64,000 bases of DNA, taken from Misgurnus anguillicaudatus (taxonomy: Eukaryota; Chordata; Actinopteri; Cypriniformes; Cobitidae). The translations under genes were made by a program, and so were the position numbers. Position 1 is the stretch's first letter. Each line of letters opens with the position of its first letter. The notes beneath the pieces were generated by a model that searched no databases, had not been told where the DNA came from, and was given only the letters and a program-made list of their open reading frames with translations. Of this stretch, positions 19,427-30,430 are shown piece by piece. The DNA is taken from positions 8,029,001 to 8,093,000 of the forward strand of contig NC_073356.2 of the NCBI RefSeq assembly GCF_027580225.2. The letters run 5' to 3'.

Positions 19427-20241
19427 AGGGGGGGGGGGGTTAATGGTATTTCAAGCATTCTGACTTATTAACACAGTTATAGAGTTGTTTTCTCATGCTA
19501 AACGTAGGCAAAGTGTCAAAACAGCAGTTGGACGTGTTACAGAGTATTTCTGTGCCGAACGCACTTCGCCAGGGTTCGTACAAGTTTCGGCAAGTTTTTT
19601 TCGATTACAGTTCTGACGTTTCAGGGGTTTTCGATACGTATCACTTCTTTATATGGGCTTCCACCGGAAAACTTCCCCCGGAAAACCCCGCCCACCCGTC
19701 AATCAGCGGGAGACGCTAGAGCTGCTAACAGCTTATCACGCCACTCAGCTTTGTTTAATTTCAAAAGTCAACAATGGCACGAAAGAAGAACTGTGTTTTT
19801 GGATGTAAGGAGAAGACATCCAGCCTTATGGAAACAATGGATATAGTTTATTATGCGGGGTAGCAGCGGAGTTTTGCGTGTGTGTTTGATGCGGTGGATT
19901 TTCCCAACCGGGTCATGACGAGTTGCACGCGGTAAGTAAGACTTCTGTCTTATGTTGGAAATAGTCGCGTGCATATTATATAAATGACACGAGCATGTAG
20001 TGAATCATAAGTTAAAACAGTGTTGTATAGTGTTGCATGACTCGTACTAGCTCCTCCTGCGGTATAACTCCTCCTTCTTAATTTTTTCGTACGTTATCGG
20101 AAAGATTCTGTAAAGATGATCTTTCTTTTATAAATCTGATTAAACTAAAGACTCTTCAGAGATATAAAGGATGTCATACTACTCTATAGGTACTCCAGAT
20201 TAACATCAGAAATGCAAAAAACAGCATGTGTTACGTGAGCT
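19427..20241 (+). mobile_element. TTAA-flanked DNA transposon (Kolobok-like candidate)
   Basis: Flanked by TTAA at 19423-19426 and 20242-20245. LINE sequence continues on both sides, which supports the boundaries. The left end is a G homopolymer (19428-19439); the right end complement starts AGCTCACGTAACACATGC, so terminal repeats are weak. The interior has a short ORF with a THAP-like start (19774-19863). TTAA target plus THAP-like coding points to Kolobok rather than piggyBac, but this is inference. Confidence 0.65.
19774..19863 (+). pseudogene. Short ORF with THAP-like N-terminus
   Basis: The 29-residue frame begins MARKKNCVFGCKEK, the spacing of a THAP zinc-binding start (Met, basic residues, C-x3-C), then runs to a stop at 19861. 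It is shorter than the track cutoff. THAP domains bind DNA and occur in P-element and Kolobok transposases and in host proteins. The rest of the domain (AVPxx box, later C and H) is absent, so this is a remnant at best. Confidence 0.4.
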
Positions 20242-20245
20242 TTAA

Positions 20246-21110
20246 CCAAGTTTTCTAATTTGAGCTGAAAACATTTGATTCAATTTGCTGATTTGGTACT
20301 TATTTTTAAGATCTTAAATGTTTTTTCTCCACCTGTTTTTAAGAATTATATAAATCAGATTACATGACAGTGAAAACTAGGGATGGGCATGATTAATCGA
20401 CGATCGATAATTGATCGTTAAGAATTTCGTCGATGACGTTAATTTGTTATTGATTAATCAAATACTTTTTTTATCAAATGCAGGTTGCGTTGCCTAGCGT
20501 AGCGTGTGTCTTGAAGCAATTAAATGAATTTAACTGTGTGGCAGCAGTTCAACACTTTACCACCAGTGTGCAACATTTGAAACCATACTCCGTTTTCTGT
20601 GACCTTCCGTTTTGATTTCAAAAAAATAATCACGAAGAGGTCATGATTTTTTGGAACAAATGAGGTCTCTATTTAAGAATGCGGCTCGCAGCTGCAGGTT
20701 CCGCTGCTTTAGAGCACCGCATATTCAAGCGCATATAATTCCGTTTGTCTAACTAAATGTAGTTTAACTGTTTGCCACAAGTTGATCTTGTAATAAAGGT
20801 CTCATGGAGGAAAACACGCTGTATTTTTGTATTCAACATTTTTGAATTATAAAAGTTAAATAATTATTTTTTATTATAAAAATATTAATGATTAATCGAT
20901 AGTCGATCGTTAATTCTCCCGACAATCGACTAAAAAAATGTAATCGAATGCCCATCCCTAGTGAACACAGTGTGCTGGTTTAGAGGAACACATAAGTGGA
21001 ATAAACTCCCAGTAGATTTGAAAGAATTAAAAATATTAACAGGACACTGTGGTTTCTCAAAAAAGTTGAAAAAAATGGTTATTGACCCATCAAAATTGTG
21101 ATTGTTTAAA
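20246..21110 (+). pseudogene. LINE ORF2 C-terminal end, split by a hAT element
   Basis: Around 20290-20369 the frame reads ILNVFSPPVFKNYINQIT, then after the hAT element RGTHKWNKLPVDLKELK and GFSKKLKKMVI (about 20975-21085). This is the usual C-terminal tail of L2/CR1/Rex1-type ORF2 (a KLWNSLP-like motif) and belongs to the RT at 18926-19422. No intact product. Confidence 0.65.
20378..20960. mobile_element. hAT element, TAGGGATGGGCAT termini
   Basis: 13-bp perfect terminal inverted repeats TAGGGATGGGCAT / ATGCCCATCCCTA. The flanking 8-bp duplication GTGAAAAC (20370-20377) / GTGAACAC (20961-20968) has one difference. Subterminal regions are full of ATCGAT/TTAATCGA words in both orientations. 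583 bp, no transposase. Confidence 0.9.
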
Positions 21111-21596
21111 GTGATTTGTGGATGGTAGTCTAAAATTTTGTTTCCATAGTCTTGACACTTTTGTTTGCTGTGTTTCATATTAAACCAGCAGCCATATCAC
21201 CCTGTAGCCCTCAATTTTCAAACTCCTCTTCCCAAAGTCCTTTTGCACTCCGTCATTAATCAGCTTTTGAACATTGTCATCACCTGTTCACCATTGTCTG
21301 GACCCTAAACAATTGCTCCATTGTCTTTTTCATTTGTTGGTTCTCGTCAAAGCAAATATCTGTTTTCTGTGTTCCCGTATGTTCTATGTCTTTAAAAAAA
21401 AACTATTTTTTCTTCTTGTCTTCCGTTTGTTGTCTTTGTAACAAAAAGCAACAATGAATCCTGACAGTTAAAATTGAAAATCATATCCCAATACATGTCA
21501 TCATAGCAGAATTATACCCCAACATATAATTTGACAAATGGTGACGGACCGTAGGCAAAATAGGGGGAATGTGAAAACAACCTAAATGGTCATATT
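21111..21596. other. Unclassified interval with repeat fragment
   Basis: The start (CCAGCAGCCATATCACCCTG at 21187) matches the tail of the dispersed 5S-related repeat type in reverse. The rest, to about 21470, is T-rich and ends AATCCTGACAG, which resembles an LTR or retroelement end, but I find no paired repeat. No gene seen. Confidence 0.35.
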
Positions 21597-22535
21597 CAGG
21601 GGCGTCATGCACCAATTGTTTTAGGGGGCACAGTGTTCACAGCTCACAGAAATGTGTGCATACACAGACATCAAATTAAATATTATAGAGCTTTCAGTCT
21701 TTTCCATGGCACTTACACTTCTAACAATCTGAACAACCCTGCTTTCATGCAAAAACATCCAAAATAAAAGTGTCGACTAACTTTTATTTCAAATACTTTT
21801 CAATCGGAATCATGACATATTGGTATCATATTTACATCTAAAACGGCATGTTTTGTTTATTTAAGGTTTAATTAATGACTTGTTTGATTGTGTCATTAAT
21901 GCATTTTGCACAACAACTGCATTATCCTATACAATTAATGTGATTTTAAATCCATAAAGTATATAAACAACAAAAATGACATAAGCTATAGCCACATGAT
22001 TGATTTTAATGTTCAATAATGATCATATGTGAGCATGTGTGATTTCGCACCCCCGTGAACTCTAGCGAACTTTGGCGTTGTACCAAGATGAATCTAAAAA
22101 TCTACTAATATAACGTTGAGACGGTCACATTTTAAACCATACATTTTCTACACAGGTTAACTGTACCGTACTGGGGTTTTGAAATGTTGTGAGCGTTTCT
22201 TACACGTTTTAATTCCTCAGATAGCAAAATGCACCAGCAACAGCAAAGAGCTCGTGAGCGCGCTCAGACGCCAATGACGTTTGCGGCTGCGCTGCCTGCA
22301 GCGCCTGCCGCCAAAATAAAGTAATGTAACACGATCAAAACACTACCAAAAATGGCAAAAATCTCCAAAAAGTGATAAGGATGCAGCACAGAATTGATAA
22401 TATTTTGCATATTAAACAGGTTAAAAGACAAGTAACAGATTAATGGATGCTTATTTTATTTTGAGGTTGCATGCAAAATCCATTTGGGTCAAAAAACTCA
22501 TGGGGGCACGTGCCCCCTTAGTTTGAATGCCCCCT
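21597..22535. mobile_element. Probable hAT element, CAGGGGCGTCATGC left end
   Basis: The left end CAGGGGCGTCATGCACC is typical of a hAT MITE class. The right side has GGGGGCACGTGCCCCC and GAATGCCCCC, a near-complement of the left terminus. No target duplication is apparent, so the right end is probably eroded. No transposase ORF. Confidence 0.5.
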
Positions 22536-23140
22536 TTCTTTCTCTTTCTCTGTATGTGTGTGGGATTAACCTGCACCAGTTTCACTTAAATTTCTTTTTT
22601 TTCTTTGATAGAGTGCCAGAACTCTTTTAGGACCACCTGTACACTTTTGATGAAAACAGACTTGTGGCAGATGGGTCCATCGCTCGTCCTCAACTCATCT
22701 CACTCCACAAAAGCCTTATAGCCAAAGCGGAGACTAATGTATCTGTGACACTGTCTAGTGATTGTATTAAAAGAGCAGATGAGTGTGTTGTTTCATTTGC
22801 TGTGATCATTAATGAGTGAAGCGTAATAAATGAGGAGGGAGACTGAGTGGGTGAGGAGGTAAAAGTTTGAATGAAATTGGGTTTTTTTGTTAAAGAAGGG
22901 TAAGGGGTCAGATAAAATGGGGTCAAACAGATAAGGGAAGACGGGAACAGAAGTTATTTATAGTGCAGCTAATGGTATATATGTTAGCAGTATTTTGTTA
23001 TAAAATGTTTCTGCAAAACAAGTAATAATGTACTATAGTTGTTGAGAAATTACATAAAGGTGAAGTTTGACATATTTGAAGCAACAGTGGCAGCAAACAT
23101 AATTACACCCCACCCCAAACTCACTGTCAGAGTAAACTAA
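22536..23140. other. Interval without a recognised gene
   Basis: CT-rich at the start (22525-22555), then mixed sequence. The minus-strand ORF at 22690-22926 has no recognisable motif and unremarkable composition; I do not call it a gene. Confidence 0.45.
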
Positions 23141-23144
23141 TTGG

Positions 23145-23255
23145 GGGAAACATGCCTTGCTCAAGGGCACCTCAGTCACAACTTGCTGGCCGTGAGACTC
23201 AAACTGACATTTTCTGGGTTACAAGCCAGACTCTCTAACCATTAGGCCACAATGT
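23145..23255 (-). repeat. tRNA-derived SINE fragment
   Basis: On the minus strand, TGGCCTAATGGTTAGAGAG (A-box-like) is followed 35 bp on by AGTTTGAGTCTCACGGCC (B-box-like), then GAGGTGCCCTTGAGCAAGGC, a common fish SINE body. The acceptor stem does not pair, so it is not a tRNA gene. Confidence 0.65.
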
Positions 23256-24029
23256 GACCCAAGTATATCTTTACTCTATCCTGATCATCTCTACTGAGTA
23301 CTAGGGCTGGGATAATACATTTTCTTGTACTTACACTGGGTACGTAGCCAGTGGGTTATAAATTAACTTGCGCTAGGATGTTTTAACCAAAAATCTTGTG
23401 TTGTTTAACCTATGGTTGAGTCAAATATATGCATTTTCTGGGTTGATTTAACCAAAAAGTTGAGTTTGTTAAGAGCTGCTTTGTAACAAAATGTCACAGG
23501 TCGGAGCGGACCACATGTGTCGTGAGTCACACCCCTTCCTAGTTTCCACCTCGAGGAGGTCCCAAGAACACCCCAATGACCAGACACACAGAGAGCGCAA
23601 GTATAATTAAAACAAAACTTTATTTAAATTAATTTTTACCTTACGGGGAAGGGAAAAGCTAAAATCCAACTGGCAGACACAGTTTCGAGTCTCCTGGACT
23701 CCGCAGGCAGATCTCAGGTAGGTCCATCCTTTGCTTTCTCCTGGTTTTGCGACGACAACAGTTTATTCACTGGGCTTCTTTGTTCTGCTTACAGCGGCCC
23801 GGTCCGGGGCACTCTCCTCTTCCTGGATATAAGGAGAAAACAGAGGGCGAGTATGTGGAGGCTGGTGTGTCGATACTTGCGCTTGTACGTGCCCAACTCC
23901 AAGTCGTTCCCATAGGGGTATCCCTACTCGCCCTACGGCCGAATGAGCAGCGCTTCTGAAAAAGAGAGGTAGCTGCTGAAAGTGAGAGGTAGCTGCTGTG
24001 ATCGTCCACCGCTTCCTTGGATGGTGCCA

Positions 24030-24560
24030 CAGGTAAGTACTGCAGGAGGGAGGTCACTCGATCTGCGATGGAAACACAGGTAAGTAAACACTTTGTGGAT
24101 GACTGGGGCCTTGGTTTCCTCTCAGGCGGCGTACGGCACAATCTGCCAATTCACGGCTATGGACGAAGGGTAAGTGTTTTGCAGACGACTGGGACTTTAC
24201 TTTTGCTTCAGGTAACGTACAACTCACTCTGCTGGCTCTTAGGGTTAGACAGAAGGTAAGAAATTCACAGGTGACTGGGGCTTTACAGTTACTTCAGGTA
24301 ATGTGCAACTCACTCCACTAGCTCTTAGCGTCAGGCAGAAGGTAAGTGATTTACAGTTGGCTGGGGCTTTACAGCTACTTCGGTAATGTAAAACTCGATC
24401 TGCTGGTTCTTAGCTTTAGGCAGAAAGGTAAGTACTTTGCAGATGCCTGGGGCTTTACAGTTTCTCTATAACTTCTCAACAACAGGCGGGAACTTCACAT
24501 ACATAACTCTTTCTGGGCGGTGGGCTTTTGGTAAGTAGACTGTGAAACAGTAGGTAAATG
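24030..24560. repeat. 86-bp tandem array with splice-site-like signals
   Basis: GTAAG motifs fall at 24170, 24256, 24342 and 24428, exactly 86 bp apart, with outlying GTAAGT at 24033, 24080 and 24532. In three consecutive units a CTTAG precedes GTAAG by 13-14 nt (24243-24255, 24329-24341, 24414-24427), so each unit looks like a pyrimidine-rich acceptor, a tiny exon and a donor. A second pair (TTTACAG, then CAGGTAATG) recurs in most units. Confidence 0.85.
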
Positions 24561-25680
24561 GAGCTTACAGACCTTAAACAGCGAGAGCGTCTTGGCACTG
24601 GCCTATGTTGAGGCTCCAATGGACAACGTTGGAGCTGGGAACTGCTGTGCTGAGCCGAACGCTTCCCTCTCCTCTCCTCCAGCTGACGGGACAGAGATCC
24701 AGACAGGGGCGAACCTTTGAAGGGGCTCCACAACAGGTAAAGTTATCCACACAGCTAATTTTCCCCTTGCAGCAGCCAAGCTCCCTCCTGCATATATATA
24801 TAAACTTTCCGCTTTACTCACACCAGTCTTTCGTGCTTGGTTAATTCACCACCGCTTCCGCAGGGACAGGAAGATCCAGGATGTCGATGCAGGGCGTCAA
24901 TGTAGGGTATCCATGCAGGAAGTCGCAAATGGCATGTGAATAAGATGTCACCTCACCAGCCTCGACGTCCACTTGTTTCACCACGACTCATCCAGCCTAG
25001 AGGTGGTTACTGACGGCACAAACACAGCACAACACTGCAAGTTTTCAAGTGTACACACTCACGGCAAGGACAAGGACTCACCCACTGCACTCCACACACC
25101 CTACGTGAAATAGGGTCAAAACCACGGCTGACTAGGACTCGATTTGTTGGGCGCTGATTGCAGCGGAGGGTCGAAATGTGACCATCGCCTTCGCGACCCC
25201 CTGCGTCTTCCTGTACTTGTGATCCCCGGATCACCCACAACTCCTTTCCACAGTGGGGCCGCTCACCTGTATGCTAAAACTCACAACACTTGCTGGATGG
25301 TTTACTCTCCAATATGATGTAATTTACAAATGTTCAGAGGTACTCACAAGCAGTGATAACACTCTTCCTTTGTCTCCTTCTCCTTTCAGCCGTCGAATAA
25401 TCTTCACACCATTGGTTACCAATTGCTGGCGGTCTCCCTCAGCGACACTTCCGGTAAGTATTCCTATGACTGTTACTCAGAGTATGTTATTGGTTTGCAT
25501 GTGTTGTTTCACAGATCGTCATTTAAATGTGATATACTCAGCCCAATCACCAGTGTCCTTAACTCCTTCTTCACCCAGTCAAACATATCCTCCGCCTTCA
25601 CAACGCTGACTTCGCCCAGACACTCGACTCCTCTCACCGGACCGGCTAGAATAACTGCCCTGTTTGCAACTTCTGAGACT

Positions 25681-25689
25681 CTTTATATA
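25681..25689 (-). promoter_or_regulatory. TATA box on minus strand
   Basis: TATATAAAG read on the minus strand, within a GAGGAGGAG context, 180 bp inside the right end of the 23492-25865 element. It is the natural promoter candidate for a minus-strand transcript through the 86-bp array. Confidence 0.45.
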
Positions 25690-25809
25690 CTCCTCCTCTT
25701 CTCTCCATTGTCCAATCCATAATCGCCACGCTCACTTAACACACCTGTGCCTGATGAAGCCTAATTTTCCTCCCGGAGTTTCCCGGAAGTGCCGGTGTTT
25801 GCATTTTAC

Positions 25810-25845
25810 GGGCGGAACCGAACTCCACCAACTTTGGTTCCGCCC
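25810..25845. repeat. Perfect 10-bp-stem hairpin near element end
   Basis: GGGCGGAACC and GGTTCCGCCC form a perfect GC-rich stem around a 16-nt loop, 20 bp from the right end of the 23492-25865 element. The position recalls a Helitron end, but the following bases are not CTRR. Confidence 0.8.
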
Positions 25846-25865
25846 CAAAAAGTCACTCTGTGACA

Positions 25866-26285
25866 AAAACATACTGGGAAAAGTGCTATAGAAATGTAAT
25901 AATGATCACAGTATAAAATGAATTCATGACAGCAGTACAAATTTAATGTTAATGATGTTTTAATTGGGTCTGATCCTGCACAAGGAGAATAAAGGTATTG
26001 AATACTTGAGTGAAAACTTTAATTAAAGAAAGTAAATACTTTAATTCTTGCTCATTAAAGATGCTCCACATGCAATACCCTGTTGAAATGACAAATGTTT
26101 AGTTTATCCTGAGAGGCTAATGACTCTTGGTTATTGTGTATATTTATTTCCCACTGCACTTTAAAGTATATGTTAGGAAAAGTAAAGGTGTTTTATCATT
26201 CAGTTGTTTATTAGTGGTATGAATATGACTATTTGCCACCCAGAGCAAAAACTTGTTTACATTTAGACCACCTGCCAGAACATTT
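25866..26285. other. Interval without a recognised gene
   Basis: AT-rich. AAAAGTGCTATAGAAATGTA near 25878 resembles the tail of a dispersed fish repeat. Nothing else supported. Confidence 0.45.
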
Positions 26286-27591
26286 AGGGTAGGTTTCCTG
26301 GACAAGGTTTAGACTAATCCAGGACTAAGCTTTAGTTAAATTAGGACATTTAAGTAGTTTTTACAAAAAAACCTTTCAAAAAACAATACTGGTGTGCATC
26401 TTGAGACAAAACAATGGCACTGATATATGTTAAAGGAGCGGTGAATCACACAATTTTAACTTGATAATTTGTTATATAAGAGGTCATCATACTTAAATTA
26501 ACATCCTGCAAGTTTCAAAACTGAAAACGTCCTCTGTACTGAAATATAACAGTTTTTGGCACCAAGTCAAGAAAATGGTCTATTCAGGAATGTGCCGAAA
26601 TATGACGTCAGAGAAGAATTGAAACACCTCCCCAAACCCAAATACAACGACCACTTTTGTAGCCTCGCCAACAGCTTCACGCTTAACTTGGAGGCTCGGA
26701 ACATAACATTAGGAATGCGTGGTAAAGTATGTTTTTGAAGAAGGTCCAGCTCGCGTGGGGAGTGTTTGTTCACTTTGTGTACCGCGGATTCATTCAAAGA
26801 AGCCAAAAGTCGATGCTGGATTTGCAGAGAGACTGTGATTAAAAGCAGCACTAATATTGGATCTGACAAAAATGGCACAGCAGTATACACAGTAAATGCG
26901 TTTCACTATTGCTTTGTAAGAGATGTCCTGTTGTAACATCCGTGTCTAAACACATGTTTGACTTTTTTAATTTACTAAAAATATTAAACGATTAATAAAG
27001 GTGCAACACTTAACAATATGACTGTAATATAACGGTAGAAATATACAAAGTTAGTGATAAGGAAGCCGCAATTTAGATTCTGATGCCCGCTTACTGTGTT
27101 GTATACGGTAATTTAGGCAAGTTGCGTTTGAAAGGTCCAACACTCAACAAAGCTTTTTTATCATATAACTGTGGTATGTAACATTACGTGTATGTAAGAG
27201 CAACCTCACAAGCACAATAGAAATACACAAAGTTATTGATAAGGATTTATCAGCCACAGTTTAGATTCTGATGCGCGCTTACTGTGTTGTATACGGTAAT
27301 TTAGTCACGTCAAGTTTAAAGTTTTGTTTATACTTTACTATACGTATTGTCATTTGTGTGTATTATCTTTAGCACCCAGAATCTTTTGTGAATCAAACAT
27401 ATATGTGTTCGGCTGCTATTTTTACACATTAATGTTTTTAAAACATTTCCCCACATGTAATGACAAGAAATGAAGCTGTCCAATCATAGCAGTGGGCGTT
27501 TACGTCCAGGTCTTCAATGCGGCCCGCGCCTTCATACGAACCATTTCTCTAGTCTGGGACTAGGATAAACCCTAACTGGGAAACCACGCCT
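26286..27591. mobile_element. MITE with diverged GGTTTCC termini, interrupted by a TTAA element
   Basis: Left GGTTTCCTGGACAAGGTTTA and right, complemented, GGTTTCCCAGTTAGGGTTTA are diverged terminal repeats of about 36 bp. The left arm breaks at 26430-26433 (TTAA), where a sequence starting AAGGAGCGGTGAATCACAC begins; that inserted element runs towards the right arm, but its own right end is not clear. The ORF at 26556-26738 lies in the inserted part and matches nothing I know. Confidence 0.5.
27020..27307. repeat. Two-copy direct duplication, about 190 bp apart
   Basis: AGATTCTGATGCSCGCTTAC and the following GTGTTGTATACGGTAATTTA occur at about 27075-27115 and 27261-27304, preceded in both by AGAAATAYACAAAGTTAKTG. 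It is an imperfect tandem duplication of about 186 bp inside the element above. Confidence 0.8.
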
Positions 27592-28236
27592 AAGAGTACA
27601 ATAAAGCTAGAACAGTAGCTCTGTGTCAAACTCTACTGAATTAATCACACATCTACATCAAATTTTAACCATGTCAAAAATTGACGTGCATCAAAAATAC
27701 CTGACAGTTCATCCGAAGGCTCATACAGTACCTACCTCAATGCTTCATGAGAAGATGGTGTATCAAGATTAGGGTTAGGTTTTTACAGGCAGGTAAATCA
27801 TGAAGATTATTAAAGAAGTATTATATTTTTCTCATCACTTCTGGTTAAGCAAAGCTACAGCTGTTGTCATCATCTGGGGCACGTGGATGAGCATCAGGTC
27901 AAACCAGAGATGAGATGAAAAGTACAATCCTCAGTAGTTCTTTGCCATGAGGTGCCATCTTTAACATTCGGTTGTCAGTATCACTTATGGTATACTCACT
28001 TTTGTTGCCACCTATTTGACAAAAATGGCTGTACTGTATGTTATTTTCAGAGGACAGTAAACCTATGCTGTTATAAAAGTAGCATATTGACTACGCTAAA
28101 ATATATCCAAATTTCAATATTGTTGTCCCTTGAAAAGATATTAAAATATGGCTGCAATGTGAGGGGTGAACTTACTTCTGTGACATACTGTTCATGTTTG
28201 GTTACGATCAAGCTAACTAGCATAAACATGTTAGGC
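27592..28236. other. Interval without a recognised gene
   Basis: The longest open frame (27952-28308) has no motif and a composition typical of AT-rich noncoding DNA. No RNA gene or repeat I can name. Confidence 0.45.
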
Positions 28237-28408
28237 ATTGAGTGCGTTTACAGGCACATTCTTACGGCAATTATGCTTAATAAACTAATAATGTGTGAGG
28301 TCAGGTAAACGTGTAAAACGTTTTTGAAAGCCCACAAATGGCTTAAGCAAAAACCGATCGGCATAGGTAGTTTTTTGCTCATTACCCCGATTTGCGTGGC
28401 ATGTAAAC
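28237..28408. repeat. Probable MITE with GTTTACA termini
   Basis: GTGCGTTTACAGGCACA on the left and GGCATGTAAACACC on the right are an imperfect inverted pair about 150 bp apart. The termini resemble, but are not the same as, those of the element at 45590-46389. Confidence 0.4.
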
Positions 28409-28437
28409 ACCTTACCCGGCTGATCAGTTACAGCTTT

Positions 28438-28562
28438 GTTGCAAGTTTGATGTATCTCAGATCTGATGGCATTGCTTGACTTGAAGTCTTTATATTACTT
28501 ATGATGTTGTATTTTGTAATGTGACAGTTTATACCTGATCTGAGACACATCAAACTTGCAAC
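28438..28562. repeat. Inverted repeat with 29-bp arms
   Basis: GTTGCAAGTTTGATGTATCT on the left is matched by its complement on the right (28533-28562) with three or so mismatches across 29 bp and a loop of about 65 bp. No promoter or terminator context identified. Confidence 0.75.
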
Positions 28563-28937
28563 ACTATATTCGCGTCCAGCGGTAGACTGAACAGACGCAT
28601 AAAACTCCCGCAATGTCTCATTTAAAAGAGAAACAGAGTAGATCTTGAAATCACAATTGTTCGGTCTTTGGCGCAAAAAGTCACTGAAAGTGTTAACTGC
28701 CCATTTAGTTGTCTTTTTCGTATTGACCTCATCTTTGTCATCTTTAATCTTATCTAGCTCTGTCGGTGTTAATTCTTTGTGCCGCTATTTGTCATTCAAC
28801 GTCTTCTCCAAGTCTTCTATTTCGTCTTGTGCCTGGGCCCATTTCTCAAAATTGCCATATTCACCATACAAATTAAACGATATGCAAAAATCATCAATTT
28901 AGCATACCTTAAACGTTTTTCATTTTTGTCTCTTACA

Positions 28938-29223
28938 GTGCATTCACACGGGGCGTAAGCGTTAACGCTTGACGGAAGGCTTGTCTGAAGCATGGCCAAC
29001 AGCTATTCACAGTGCTCCGGTCTTCCATAAACGTAATTGGCTGGCTCTGCCTAGGTTATTTGCATAGGGCGATCTGATTGGCTGACATTAAATGTTCAAC
29101 TTGTGCCGCGAGCAACGGCACTGACGCAGCGCCGACGGATCCACAATTTAGTTCGGCAACGCATGACGTCACCCATTTAAAGTGAATGGGAAGCGTTAAC
29201 GCTTACGCCCCGTGTAAATGCAC
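28938..29223. mobile_element. 286-bp MITE with 33-bp inverted termini
   Basis: Termini GTGCATTCACACGGGGCG / CGCCCCGTGTAAATGCAC form a 33-bp inverted repeat with one mismatch. Its inner end is the palindrome AAGCGTTAACGCTT on each side. No clear target duplication. The near-identity of the arms suggests a fairly young copy. Confidence 0.8.
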
Positions 29224-29264
29224 GTCACGCTGTTTGCAAGTGTAACTGTGTTACTGTGATTACC

Positions 29265-29395
29265 AATTTTTATAGTAGCGGATTAATTTCGAACTGTAAT
29301 CAAACTGCATGGAACTACCTGTGCATTAAACGGTTTTAATGCACACCTTACAGCCAATCAGAATTGAGTATTTAAACAGCCCGTGGTATAAAGTT
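29265..29395. repeat. Dispersed repeat fragment with palindrome
   Basis: GTGCATTAAACGG and its arm TTTTAATGCAC form a palindrome at 29321-29344, followed by ACAGCCAATCAGAATTGAGT and CAGCCCGTGGTATAA. I recognise this as one end of a common fish MITE; the partner end is not in place. Confidence 0.5.
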
Positions 29396-30260
29396 TTTTA
29401 AACAACAGTTCAATAGACAATATGAAGTAGCCTACTGTATATAAACCCTAACCCCCCAAAAATGGGAAGTTGTTCACCCGTTATACTTCAACCTCACCAC
29501 TGCGCTATAGCTTCCGGTTTGCCTTTATTTTTTTCATATTCACAATCATCTCTTTTGTTTTGCTGATGAAGAGATGAAGGATGTTGTTCTTCCACCAAAA
29601 TGCAATGTCTGCAGGAAATACAAAAACTGCAACACAAGCTGCATGAATTGCCAATCAGCACTATTTTATACAAGTATACAAAGAAATCTCATATCAAAGA
29701 GAGGTAGCCTTAAACATGCTTGTTATTGTGTCTTTAAATAAAACTATAAAACTGATGTGCTATAATAGATGTTGATTCTACTTGTCATTGAAATAAATCT
29801 TTATTAGATATTACTTTTTATTACTTTGTCAGTATGTTTTTTTCTCAGCTTCATGGTCCATTTTCTTTGAAGCAGTTGGACAGTGAATTGCCTTAAATCC
29901 ATTGATTTAATACATTTTCTGAATGTATATTAAATGAGAATTACATATAACCAGTATTGAACTGAAATACACTTTTGGAAGAAAAGTGAAATGAAGGGCA
30001 AAGATGAAGTTTGCACATTTACCTGTTGCTATGACAACCATCTCAGAGGTCAGATATATTCTAGCTGGGATTAAATCAACAATAAAACTTTTTGGCAAGT
30101 TTAATGGCCATACATCAATGTGTCTTGTCATAAAGGTACTGGTTCTGCATTTTACTGACTAACAAATCTCAAAAACTCCACATTTCTTTTTATTTACCAC
30201 TTGACTGAACCTTGCATGTGCAGAACACAATACTATGAAGGTAGGGTGCTGTAGACTAGT
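29396..30260. other. Interval without a recognised gene
   Basis: AT-rich with short open frames only. No motif, repeat or RNA gene found. Confidence 0.45.
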
Positions 30261-30264
30261 ACTG

Positions 30265-30430
30265 TTGTCCGATCTGTAAATCTGACATCAAGTCTGTGAT
30301 AGTCTGGTCTGTAGAGATGACCTCAAGCCTGTGACAGTCTGGTCTGTACATCTGACCTTAAACCTGAGATAGTCTGGTCTGTACAGATGATCTCATGTCT
30401 GTGATAGTCTGGTCTATGACCTCAAGCTTA
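30265..30430. repeat. 35-bp minisatellite, about 4.5 units
   Basis: Units of the form TGGTCTGTAGAGATGACCTC...CTGTGACAGTC repeat every 35-36 bp with 80-90% similarity. Confidence 0.85.

Larger units (their letters stand above)
23492..25865 (-). mobile_element. 2.4-kb TG...CA element, solo-LTR-like or TIR element, minus orientation
   Basis: The ends are TGTCACAG and CTGTGACA, flanked by A-rich tetramers AAAA on both sides. On the minus strand there is a TATATAAAG box (25681-25689), a TG...CA outline and an AATAAAG near 23625 close to the other end, as expected for one transcription unit or an unusually long LTR. No second copy of the ends as a direct repeat is present in the window, so it would be a solo LTR; alternatively the 8-bp inverted termini mark a DNA transposon. 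It carries an 86-bp tandem array (24030-24560) and a strong hairpin (25810-25845). No long ORF of known type. Confidence 0.5.

Noticed and set aside
23747..25722. Several overlapping ORFs of 70-124 codons on both strands suggesting a gene
   Set aside because: They lie in the GC-richer 2.4-kb element, overlap each other on both strands, have no recognised motif, and some run through the 86-bp array, so openness is explained by composition.
25810..25845. Helitron 3' terminus
   Set aside because: The hairpin is strong, but it is followed by AAAAAGTCAC instead of CTRR, and there is no TC start at the other end in a suitable context.
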